Source: Prillingera fragicola (Eukaryota > Basidiomycota > Tremellomycetes > Trichosporonales > Trichosporonaceae). Taken from it: DNA of 64,000 bases. A program made the translations under genes and the position numbers. Location: positions 1,488,001 to 1,552,000 of the forward strand of contig BEDY01000003.1 in NCBI GenBank assembly GCA_002335605.1. Direction: 5' to 3'. Positions 46,318 through 57,366 of this stretch are shown one piece after another. Within the stretch, counting starts at the first letter, position 1. Each line of letters begins with the position of its first letter. The notes under the pieces were generated by a model. That model was not told the DNA's origin, searched no databases, and saw only the letters and a program-made list of their open reading frames with translations.

Positions 46318-49300
46318 GTTTGGTGTATGAGGTAGAGGTAGTACAGTGAAAGAGAACCCAGATGCCTGTCTGTGTGGCGATGGGGGTTTTCGTGGGTTGG
46401 AGAGGTGTGTATAAAGGAGAAAAAGCAAGACGAGGTTGGGTGGGGCTTTGGTTATAGCGACGAGGAGGCTCACGTCGAATGGGTCTTTGCTGGTTGGTTG
46501 ATGTCCCCTCGACCAACCACAGCCCTCCTTGAGCGTCATGACGCTCGTAGAGCCGACAGGACCGACGACGACCGCAACAAACCAGAGGCTACGACAACCA
46601 TGCAGCCGAAGCGCAAAGAGCGGGACTCTGATAAAGCTGCTTCCGCAGCAGACGTATAAGCCCTTAAGCCCATCAGCCCAGCGGGCGTGCGGAGTGCAGA
46701 TGTGCCCTGGGTAAACTGCAAACCTCAAACGAAATACACATAATTAAAATTCCGGTAATATTGGCCGGAGGCTGTTTTAATCCATTTGGCCGATAAGCGG
46801 TTTTGAACAAACGCGATGGACGTGTCGGCGCCGGAAACCTTGGACGCGACGGTCAAAACGGGGTGAAAACATAAACGTCGGGGCCAGCGGCCGACGACCA
46901 CCTACCTCGCAGCAACGACCGAACGCATCCCCACCAACAAAGCAGGTTTTGTCAGCCAGCAGATGCAGATCAGCACACTTTTGTGGTGGCAGTGGCCAAC
47001 GCCACACTCAAAAACCGCCCAGCAAATCCGCGCCCACCTAAAGCTGACGTCAGTCTCATTGGCTCTGGTCACAGTGAACCGGTGTTTTCCTGCCGATGTG
47101 CCAACCTAACGCTCGGAAAGAATCAAGGGCATGGTCTTCCGACCACCCGAGCGATCACAAACCCGACTGCTCAGTGGAGTTAAACCTCTGCTCTCTCTCA
47201 CATGACCTGAGGCGGCTACCGACACTAGGTGAGCGGCCTGCATGTGTCCGTTCCTACCTTCCTGAAAGCTGGGGCCACAAAACCGAGCGTCGGTGTACGC
47301 TTCATCCGTGCCTGTTCCAGATCTGGTAGCCTGCTGGTGGGCATTTCCACACATCCAACAAGGATCGACAACATGCAACCTTTGGCAACTGTTCGGCCAG
47401 GCATAGGGATATCGGCTGCATGGATGAGGTTTCGTCTTGGAATAGCTCGAAGCTCTGGTCGGGGGCGACAGATTGGCAGCGAGTACAGGCCTGGGTACCT
47501 CAGCGTTTACTCGCAATGTAAGCAATGCTGGTGTACATTCCTACCACCACCGTCCTAGCCCATCTTCCTCAGTCTAACTCGGCCATGCATAGCTGTACAG
47601 CACCCACGCGACTTATAACTATACAGTGACACCTCCATAACAATACAGTCGCCCCCCACCGCGACTTCAATTTTTGCCACGCTCCACCATCGACCTCGAC
47701 GCCGCAACCAAACGGGCTGACCTCCTTTGGTCTTTCCCTCCTCCAACCTGCTCCCTCCGCCAGACCTCCAACACATTCCTTACCTCCCTGGACATCTTTA
47801 CACCTTCAGATTTACTCAGGGGCACAACAGGGAAGCAAAGGCAAGTCATACATTGCACTAAAGTCTCCACCGAGGGTTGATCCCTGCCCCCTCCACCACC
47901 CCCGTTGCCAACTCCGAGCTCCTTCCCAAATAGAAGAAAGCCCCTGACCCCCCCTGCAACGAGCCGATGGTGCAGTGGTAAAACACCGCCTATCGCAGAT
48001 CCATTTACCTCTTTACTTGCATCGCCTGTTCCTCCCGCATGGGTGACATTTGACTGGCTAGGTGCAGTTGTTGCTGGCTGTGCTGTTGAACTGCTAATTC
48101 CAAGTTGATGGAGCTGACATTCAGCCAGCCGTCTCAAAGAACAATATTAATATAATAATAATTGGCCCACGACTCTCATCAACCTTTGATGAGATTGGCG
48201 CGTATCTGAGGCGGGTACGGTATCAGTGATGAAACCAGGTTAGCTCATTTGGCTCCTGGCTGTCAGATAACAGAGTGTCACTTGTTGCGAGCATGCCACG
48301 GACATTCTGAACTACTAAAAGTGGGTACCTCCACACTGCTGGACATCAGCCACTCAGCTCGAACTTGCACCACAACTTTGTTCCTGCACCACATCGGGCC
48401 ACCCAAAGGAAAAATGCACCGACATCTCATTGTGTGTGTGCTTACATGGGCCTACACAGGAGATGTGCCACCACTAACCACCTTCGCTCGGGAACGATCG
48501 GTCCCCGCCCGCCGTTGTTCTCGACGAAACACACACTTCTCCACAATGGGACACATGGATGCACACACTGGCGTGGGACCCGAATGCCAAGGGGACGGTG
48601 CCAATTCGGCCAGACTCGCACCCAGTCACCCCTACCAGCTCGCCCGCCACCCAACACCGACGGCATCGGCGTGTTCGGCGCATCGGTGTGTTGCGTTTTG
48701 CGTGAACACTGCACGGTGCTTTCGTGGAATGGCCTAGAGGCCTAGAGGGCGTGCAGTCGACGCTTTGGGCCAAGCTTCTCTTGGTCTTGCCCCTGGGGAG
48801 ACTGTCCAGCTCGATCACGCCGCCTGTGCCGCCGTCGTACAATGTTTGGAGAGCGATCTGTGCGCCGACCACTGGATCCTGGGAGCCACTTGCTGGGCCA
48901 ATCATTCTGCACAGGAACCCAATGGCCCAGCGTCTGGCTGTATTGTTTCCCCGACAGCTTCTCGGGCTTTGTTGTCCTCGAAGGGAGCCCCTAGCGACCA
49001 GCTCGCGCGCAATCACCACATAGAGCAGCAGCTCCCGCCTCCCACTCCTTCGCCATTGCACTGTTACTCACCCCAACGCTTTACCCCACGCACTGACCTC
49101 TTTGTAAGGTACACTTGTTGGCGTGCGGCAGCCCCACCACTGACTCTCAGGAGCAGGCTGTTCTGTTCCTAGTCCTGTTGAATGCTTCTTGTACGTTACA
49201 CATGAGCGAGCGCTCGTACCTACCACGCACGCAACATACCCCATTTCCGACATTGTCTCACCACTGAACCAGCAACTCGTTGTCATCAGTGGCATAAAGT

Positions 49301-49541
49301 TGAGCAAATAGCTGCATCTTACAACATCTTCATCATCTTCACATCCGCGAACTTTCTGCACAAACAAGCTGTGTGAGCAAGCAACAATACCGACAGCGTC
49401 ACTGTTGGCACACACACACACGTAAGTCACAATGGAACCCACTGTCTATAACGATCCCTCATAAACGCGACTATTGTCCCGCGTGCCCCCCCATTGAGAA
49501 CCCTTATTCTGACATGCAGCAGCCATCCTTACGCAGCCACA
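46318..49541. other. Gene-poor stretch, ACO1 promoter to bHLH gene
   Basis: 3.2 kb with no supported gene. AT-rich patches occur at 46735-46765 and 48140-48170. Minus-strand frames at 47667-48137 and 48474-49061 have no domain. A 5' tRNA-like half (GATGGTGCAGTGGTAAAAC, 47966-47984) has no T arm downstream. A CxxC-ending frame near 47430-47558 weakly resembles exon 2 of the four-cysteine family. Confidence 0.45.
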
Positions 49542-50876
49542 ATGGATATAAATGCCTATCGAGCCTCTTCATCCGCTCACGGCGACGCAGCCATGACCCA
49601 CGAGCCGGAAAAGTACTGTACGTGCAACCTCTCTCCACTTGCACTCACGCTAGACCCGACCGGCTCTCACCCAGTATGGGCGCCGATGATCCCCCCCGGT
49701 GGGCCTGATACGCCCCCAAAGCAACCTCGTCATGCCGAGCTGCCGAACGAAAGCCACGACAGCACTGATGGTTCGCTTCCACGCTCCGCATTCACTAACA
49801 AGACAGCCGAGCAATATTCCTATAACCCCAGCTTGCTCCCCCAGAACCTGGCGTATGGATTCAACACGGCCTACTCTGCCCCCGCGGCGTCAAGGATGTT
49901 CCACCCCTACGCACGTTGTGAGTACCTTGGTGGGGTTTTGCTGCTTACGCCAGCCACATCCCCACCGGCCCCCATGCAATCAATGCTGTCCTCCCCCGGC
50001 TCCCCTCCTACGCCCCTGGCCACCTCCCTCCCCAACACGACCAACTACTCCAACCCGCCGCCGTACAACCACCAAATGCTTCCCCCAATGATGAACCTGA
50101 GCATGTCAAGCCAGTTCACCGATGTGACGCCCACATGGACGTACTCGCCAACGCTGTACGGGAGTGCCGGCAGCCACACAAACAAACTGCCCTACGTTTC
50201 TCCCTCTCAGCAGCCACACAAGCTCCCGTTCTCAAATCAATTTACCACAATCAACGGTTTAGCCTACCCTCCCGCTCAGGCCAAGTCTGAACCCTACGCT
50301 GCCGAGGAGGATATGGATGAAGAAGACGAGGAGCGCAACACGGGACTGGGCCTGACCTCTACAAAGTACGCCCTTGACTCTTTCGCCTGCTAATGAACGC
50401 TCTAGGGACGACGACGCGCCGCCCGTGCCGGGCCGTAAAGAAGATGTCCGTAAGGCTCGGATCGAGAGCGAGCAGGTGCGTGTCGAGTGAGAGAAACCAG
50501 CGCCAACAGAGCAGAAGAAGAAGCGGCTGACAGAGCTCTGGCAGCGCCGCCGCAACGAGATGCGCGAGGGGTTTAATCGCCTGCGAGAAACGTTGCCGGC
50601 TACCAATCACCGTAGTTCCAAGACGGCTGTTTTGGATCGCGGTAGGTCACCTACGTTTTGAAAGCAGGGAAGAGTGGGCTGACACTAGCAGCCATTGCGC
50701 ATATCCAGACCATTGAGGCGGCGAATCGCTATCTCATGGGCCGTCTCGAGATTGCGGCCCGCGAGAACGAAGCACTGAGGGCGAGTAATGCTAAACTCGT
50801 CGATGCGCATGTCGGTGGTCTCGGTCATCCCGGAGAGTCTGGGATGCACGCCACGTCCAACGATATTCCTAACTAG
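49542..50876 (+). CDS. bHLH transcription factor
   Basis: Exons 49542-50365, 50406-50475, 50545-50641 and 50692-50876 give 391 aa. A Ser/Pro/Asn-rich N-terminal half precedes a basic helix-loop-helix: RKARIESEQ joined across an intron to RRRNEMREGFNRLRETLP, loop ATNHRSSKTAV, helix 2 LDRAIAHIQTIEAAN, then a short leucine-zipper-like helix RYLMGRLEIAARENEALRA. The Glu in SEQRRR is the E-box contact residue of bHLH proteins. The 69-nt intron sits in the basic region; a nearer acceptor would lead to a stop, so correct splicing decides DNA binding. Two possible in-frame 36-nt introns (49619, 49919) may shorten the N-terminal part. Target genes are unknown. Confidence 0.75.
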
Positions 50877-51157
50877 ATCTCTGTTTTCTCTCTCTCTCTT
50901 GTTCTTGCCATCTTGAGGTATCTCGGATGGCTGCCGCCACGCCGCCACACTGCCACCTTCGTACATTGTCATCTGAAGACATCAGCCCTTGGACGCGCTG
51001 TGCTTTCGACCTGCATCCCGTGTACTCCAGTGCTGCATATTGTACATTACTCTGCATATGATGTACACCTGCCCTTGAGCAGCTGCAGACCCTGGCTGAT
51101 TGCAATTGATACATGCTAGTCCTACTGATACTTGATTGTGACGCCACGATTATGCAA

Positions 51158-52437
51158 CTACTTCTTGAGCACCTTGTCGGCCTGCTTCTTTCCCTCCTTG
51201 AGAGCATTGGCACCCTCCTCGATCTTCTTGCCTCCCTCCTTGAGCAGCTCCTCGAGCAGCTTGCCGAGCGAAGGCGAGATCTCGGACACCTTTTCAACGA
51301 CAACCTCGGGCTCGACGGGCATCCACTTTTGCAGGTCGTTGAGGCGCTTCTCAATGTCCTTGGCCCAAGCCTCGGCGTCGTCCAGTTTGTCACCGGCCTT
51401 GTTCTTGAGCCACTTCTCCATGTAGTCGGCGGGCAGACCAGCCTCCTTGGCAGTAGACTTGAGCTGCTGGACGAGCTTGTCGACGTCCTCGGGTCCGGCC
51501 TTCTTGATGCCGTTGACGAATGCCTGGGACGTGTCCTTGCCGTCCTTTGAAGCCTTCTCAACCTCGGCGTAGACGCCCTTGGCAGCGTCCTCGAGGCCCT
51601 TGAGCTGGTCCTTGGTCATCTTCTTCAGGTCGTCAAAGTACTTGTCAAAGTCGTCGGTCGAGGGGACCTTGCCGATCAGGAACTGAACGTCAGCAAACAG
51701 TTTTCCCTGGTCTGCGCTAGGCTAAACTCACGTCAACAGTCGACTTGTACTTGCCTCCGTACTCCTTGTTGAGGTCGGTAGCAAGACCCTTCCAGTCAAC
51801 CTTCTTAGGGTCGCCCTTGGCCTCCTTGAGCTTGGCCTGGACCTTGTCGACGACAGCCGCAACGTCCTCGCCGCCATACTTTTTGACCGACTCGAGAGTC
51901 TCCTGGACATCCGTGTCCTTGAGAGACGAAAGGACACCAGCCATGCTACCATCGGCCGAGACCTTGCTGTAGAGGGCAAACGCGCCAGCAGGCAAGACGG
52001 CCTGAGCAATGTCGGCAATCGAGCCGCCCTTCTCTACACCAGCAACGTCCTTGGCAGTCTCGACAGCGTTCTTGCCAGCCTTGGCAGCCGCGTCCGTCTT
52101 GTCCTTGACCATCTCCATGCCGCTGTTGAGCTTTGCGGCAACGTCGCGAACGGGCTTGAGGTAAAAGTAGCCACCACCGGCGAGGGCGAGAATGGCACCC
52201 AGGACAATGTACATGCCGCTGTTGCCTTCACCGGCGCTGCTGCCGTTCGCGTAGGCGCGGGTGGCTGCCTGGAACTGGGGGTGCTGCACGCGGCGGGCAG
52301 TAGGGGCCTGCGCGCGGAGCGAGGGGTGGAGGGCTGGGCGCTAGATGTCAGTGACGGTCCAGGAAGAGAAAACTTACAGCAACGAGGCGCGCGCGCGAGG
52401 CGGCCTGGACAGAGTAGCGAATGGAAGCGGGGCGCAT
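51158..52437 (-). CDS. Mitochondrial single-pass membrane protein, helical
   Basis: Exons 52437-52378, 52340-51732 and 51682-51158 give 397 aa. The start MRPASIRYSVQAASRARLV is a typical mitochondrial presequence. One membrane helix follows (MYIVLGAILALAGGGYFYL, near residue 75). The rest is long amphipathic Lys/Glu/Ala helices with repeats such as DAAAKAGKNAVETAKDVAG and KLLEELLKEGGKKIEEGANA, like apolipoprotein- or MICOS-type helical proteins. It resembles uncharacterised basidiomycete proteins rather than a named enzyme. I infer an inner-membrane protein with a helical intermembrane-space domain; no catalytic motif is seen. Confidence 0.65.
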
Positions 52438-53700
52438 TGTTGTGATTAGAATGAGTAAGGGGGGTTGTCGGGTAGAGAGACTGATGGAAAAGTGTGGCCT
52501 ACGAGCCTTTATGAAGGGCTAGTACCGGGGGTGATGCTTAGTGACGTCAGGCGAGCGAAGAGGCCTTGAATGGAAAAAGTATGCGGCAGCGGCCCTTTGA
52601 TAGGTCGAGACGGTGCAAGCAAACAGAGCGGGAGTGATGACTGCGTGTTGCGCGCACGACGTCACAGCAACATTGATGGAAGACGCGGTCTCGGCTCATG
52701 AATGACGTCAACATGGACGTGCCTGAGGATCTGCACCCAGAAACCCCATTGACAGCGCGTGTTTGACGCGTGGGACATATGATCATGTAACGCATCGAGA
52801 CACACTCACAGCGCGAGGCATGATGCATCAGATGTGTCGAAACAGGCATGCCTCGAGGCTGAAGGAATGCAGAGCAGCAGGGACGAAACAGAAGTCCCGG
52901 GACGTTGACCTCCACCAGGTCGGTCACCCCAAACATTACACCCTACACAACAGACGCCTACAACAATCGTTTCAGTTTCACCCACTCAGAGCCCCCATCA
53001 GGCCATCAACGCATCAGATTCAAGAATTTCAGAGGAGACAGCTGAGCATCCCCCCACTGACCAACACTTTGTCCGGAGATCTCTGGAAAGTCATCTCGCC
53101 ATGCGCGCGTCTTGCACGTACTCGCGGGCCCAACCAACTACTATGACTTCCAAGGCGACTGACTCCTAAGCAAAGACTGACCAACACCGCGTGTTAGAGA
53201 GTAAGGGGATTATGGCTATCTTTCGGTTTCATGATGCGTCTAATGTTTTACCGGGCCAACAGCTGGGTGTCCGTCATAAAACGATGGGCACGCCTGTACT
53301 GCCTGGCAATTACAACTCAGACGACAGAGATCCATCAGTCGCGCCCCTGCAGACAGCAATGTTACATGGTCATGATTCATGCAACCCAAAACCAATGACT
53401 AACAAATAAAAGAGTTATGGTTTGTTGCAGAGAAGAGGCAAAAAGGCAGAGGGGTCGTGCACCGACAAAAAAAGAGGCAGGCACTCATGCGGTGGTGGTG
53501 GTGTGTAATGGTTGTGGATATGGGTGGGGTGGTGGGGGTGACACGACGACGGTGACAGAGGGTAGCACAAAGGCCCAATGTGCTGGCCTGAAAGCAAGAT
53601 CTATGCACAAGCCTGGACAGCAGACAGTAGTCGCGACGTGGTGGGCTGAGCAGCAAGGCCGCCGGAGGTGCAGACTGGAAAAGCAGGCCTAGCGGCCAGG
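52438..53700. other. Intergenic, no gene seen
   Basis: Promoter of the mitochondrial protein gene, then 1 kb without a supported gene. A G-rich stretch on the plus strand at 53490-53542 (GGGTGGGGTGGTGGGGGTG within it) lies just beyond the 3' end of the Rco1-like gene. Confidence 0.4.
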
Positions 53701-55813
53701 CTACTCACTCGGCCTCGATACACGCAGCGTGATTCTTCTCGGCCCGCCATCGGGCGTGCCACGGGAGTTACGCGTCGCTCTCGCGCTGCCCTCGCTCCCG
53801 GCGCTGCGCGGGGTGGACACCTCGTCGCCATTGACCTTGACACGCGCCGAGGGCGTGCCGTTTGCCGCGGGTGTGCCGTTTGCCACTGGCTCGGTAGCCT
53901 CCGCGACTGGCGCGGCGAAAAGACCCATGAGGAGGGATGCCGCGTCGAGGTCGGCGCGCGTTGCCGAGGCCAGAGCCTCCTGCTCGCGCCGCTGGCGTTT
54001 GGCCGCGCGTGCGGGCGCTTCAATGGCCCCGCGGCCAAGGTGGAGCTTGTTCCAGAAATCAAGCTGAATAATCTTCTCGGGCACACGGTAGCGGCGGTTG
54101 TTGATGACCATGTCTTCGTGGGGAATGTCCGTCGATGGCGGCTCCTCGGAGACGACGACAATGTTGCCATTGTTATGGCTGCCTGCGTCCTCGACGTCGA
54201 CAGTCTCAAGGCCAGTGCGGACGGTGCGGCGACGCGGCATGACCTGATCGGCGTGGTTGGGGCACATCCACTTGCGCGACGACGGGGGCATGGACGCTAG
54301 CGGTGGGGAGAGACAGTCGAGGTGCCAGTGCAGGCTGCAGTAGTCGCACGAGACGATCTGGCGCCACTGCGCCTCTGGGTCGCTCGCGAGCGCGCGTTTG
54401 GGAATCGACGATCCGCCACACTTGTAACAGGACACTGGGCGGTGCTTGGCGTCACGCATGCGTATAGGATCGCGCTCCTCCTGGAATCCCTTGCGGTCGA
54501 CCTTTACGCGTGCGCCTTCCGAGTCCACATACTCGCCGCCATTGCCCGTGGCCACGCCGGTGAAGAAGGAGCGAATCTCCTGCGGCAGTCTGAACTGCTG
54601 GGGGTTCTCGCTGTCCGTTTTCTGAACTAGAGTCTTGAAAATCGTCGCAATGGGCTTGTCCTTCATCCGGATGGGGGCGTCAGACTTGTCTGTCTTGCTC
54701 TGCAGTGCGTCAGCGCGGCTGCGTCAGAGCTCTTGCGTTCTGCCGGCGCGGCGACTTACCCTCTTCGTCCTGCACTCATTGCAGTACCAGGTATCCTCGG
54801 CGGGCAACTCGTCAATCCGCAAAGGCGGGTCGAGACACATGAAATGGAACGACTTTGGACACCCATCGCAGCAAAGAAACCGTCCTATACCGCGACAAAC
54901 CGAGCAAAAGTCTTGGTTGACTATGTACTCGTCTGCCTTTCCTTTGCCCTTTGCAGTGCGAGTGGCACCGTTACTCTGGCCCGTCTTTGCCGTGCGCGTG
55001 GTGCCGCCTACGCGGCGCGGCTGGCCGCCACCTGAAATACCTGAGCGGACAGTCGTCTCGCCCCCGCGAGAGGGGCGGGCAGCGCGGACCTCGGCGGTGG
55101 GAGTGGAGCGTTCTTGGCGATCACGCAGGACGCGACCTGCGCTTGGGCCGACAATTGTCTTGACCTCGTCTGCTATATCGTTTGACGCTGGGGCGTTGAA
55201 AATGTTGAGCGCGTGGCCGGCTGGAGCCCCCGGTGTGTCTGCGACTGCTGGCGTGGCACGCGAGGAGGGTGCGGAGGAGTTGTCGCGCGACATGTCGACT
55301 GGGGTCGCTGCCGCCGTAGTACCTGGTGACGAGCCGCGGCCGCTGCGACGGGGACGAGTAGACGGTGGCGGTGGTCTAGCAGAGTTAGTTTGGAGGCAAC
55401 AAGAGTGTGACTCACTCGCGACGCTTTCGCTTTCCACCAGAGACAGGTGTCGCGGGAGATTCTCCGCGAGTGGCGCCCGGCGTGCCGACTGCGGACGCAG
55501 GGATGCGCAGTATGAGGCCAGTGCCATTGGTGCTGGCAGGACGGTCGGGCACAACGGGACTAGGGGGCACGGAGCTGTCCATTGGATCGTCGCTATCGTC
55601 GTGCTGGTGTGTCAGACGCAGGCGCGAAGGGAGCGGCGCAGGGTGGCCGTGCGCCGCCATGCTGCCTGGTGTTGACGGCGAGGGGGGCGTCGGGTCGGCG
55701 GGATTCGCAAACGTCGCGCGCGTCGGAGAGGCGTAAGCGGCCGTGCGGCTCGGAGTGCTCGTCGAGCGGGCGCCGCGCTGTGGGCTCGTCGACGTCATGT
55801 TACCAAGACTCAT
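53701..55813 (-). CDS. RCO1: Rco1-type double PHD-finger protein (Rpd3S subunit)
   Basis: Rco1 links the Rpd3S histone deacetylase to transcribed chromatin. Three exons were traced: from the start to about 55422, about 55380-54760, and 54699-53701. The first PHD finger is FCSVCRGIGRFLCCDGCPKS, FHFMCLDPP, WYCNEC; the second is CYKCGG, IVSCDYCSLHWHLDCLSPP, WMCPNH. This pair with RYRVPEKIIQLDFWNKL is characteristic of Rco1. The N-terminal part is Ser/Pro-rich and ends in KRKRR. The start is uncertain: ATG at 55813 is proposed, with 55798 and 56092 as alternatives. The stop at 53701 overlaps a GTGAGT, so a further small exon cannot be excluded. Confidence 0.8.
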
Positions 55814-55974
55814 CGACTGATGATTCGTGGCAGGAAGTGGCGGTGGATTATCAACACCAAGCGACGACGCGGTGACGGCACCAACGTGCACAGCCTTTGG
55901 TGTCGGGTGCTCGACGCTGTTTGCGATAAACTTGGTCGAGTGGGCAAGGTGGTCCGCTGTAGGAGACGCAATGA

Positions 55975-56470
55975 CTGGACCGATGGACATGCGGCTCCAA
56001 GCAGCGTTGGCGGATTCAAGAATCAAAGAAGGCTCCTTCACGTTGATTATGCCGCGCAGATGTCCCTCGGACAATGTACTCTGCGCGCACACGGGTACCT
56101 GGAGGTGGTGCTGGGGCGCGTCAGGCTACCGTGTACCGCTGCTGACAGACGCTGGTATGCTTACTGTACGAGTGGTTGCGAATGGGACGCTGATGGTAGA
56201 GGGGGCTTGCCCTTGGTGCCAGGATGAGGGTGTGTGGCAAGAGTGACAAGGAGAGATGCCACATCTGCGGCGTTGGACGGAAGCAAGCCCAGTCACGAGC
56301 CACGGCGGCAGCTGTGGTTGTACGAGTGCCACTACTGCTACTGCAGCCGGCCATGCCCAGTCGACCGCATGCATACGAGTCTCACCATGCACCGCAAGGC
56401 ATGCCCCGTGCTGCAGTCTCTTTACCGAGGTAGTTGCATGCATAGGAACGTGCCCAAAATGAATATCCTA
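55975..56470 (+). CDS. Possible Cys/His-rich zinc-finger gene
   Basis: Plus-strand frames divergent from, or antisense to, the start of the Rco1-like gene contain ACPWCQDEG (near 56200), RCHICGVGRKQ (56250) and YECHYC followed by MHTSLTMHRKACP (56320-56400). The last resembles a C2H2 finger. The three pieces are in different frames and I could not find a clean splice chain, so this is a suspicion only. Confidence 0.2.
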
Positions 56471-57366
56471 GCAGGTTGCTCCCTTGCCTCCTCGTGTCTC
56501 TGCCCTCAATGCCCCCACCCATTCACCTGCCGACGTGCCGCCCATGCAAAATCACCTGACGCCAGCGCAACATTACTTCTGATCACTGATTCCACGGCAG
56601 CTGCTCCCAAAAGTAGACGCACAACAGTCACATTCCTCTTCGCCACTACTACCGACAACAACACACTGGCAGATGTACAAAATGTTGGCCCCTCTTCGAC
56701 CGGTTTGCCCACAAAGAGAGCAAATCGGAGATACGTGAGCAAAAAAACTAGCGCCGCGTTCAACCCCCTACTCTTGCGAGCCGGGGGGATCACTTTGCCC
56801 ATTGCTCTTCCTCCCAATTAGCACGCGACACGAGCTATAGTGCAAAAGCTCGGAGCGGAATAGGAGAGGTAGAGAACAACAGCAACGACGTGTTGCATGC
56901 TCAAATACTGCCAGGCGTTTGGGTGCGAGGAAGGTAACGCCCAGACGGAAGCATCTGAACGCCGAGACTTACGTAATCTGACCCAAGTCCGCCGCCCACC
57001 CACTCCGCAGGGAAACAGTCAGCCGCGCCTGTCTTCCCCACTCTCAGGCACGGCTCTCGGTCCGGCAGCGCCGCCGCCTCATTGTTGGATCAATGGCGTG
57101 CTGCTGCCAGCGTCGGTCGACCTGGACCTGGCGGAGAGACGATTGGGCCAGGCCAGTACACGACGGACCTGCCCTCGTCTCGCTCGGCAGCTTGTCCCGC
57201 GTAGAGAAAGGAACGGACGTTTGTGGGCCGAAGAGACTGTGCTGGTTATTGGCTCGTGAGGACCGCGTTGGACATTCCTTGGATGTTGTGAACCTTCTCA
57301 CACGACCTGCTCTCACTTTGCCAACTACTCTACTGTTACCCACGCTTAATCACGACAAAAGGAAAC
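56471..57366. promoter_or_regulatory. Region upstream of TauD-like gene
   Basis: No gene supported; sequence just before 57367 is AC-rich (ACCCACGCTTAATCACGACAAAAGGAAAC), typical of a fungal leader. Confidence 0.4.

Noticed and set aside
47966..48060. tRNA-like 5' half GATGGTGCAGTGGTAAAAC
   Set aside because: No matching T arm (GGTTCGANTCC) or acceptor complement within 150 bp downstream.
52904..52918. 15-bp match GTTGACCTCCACCAG to the ACO1 intron repeat
   Set aside because: A 15-mer shared once within 64 kb is expected by chance.
53490..53542. G-rich stretch as a G-quadruplex
   Set aside because: Only three runs of three or more G; at best a two-layer structure, too weak to call.
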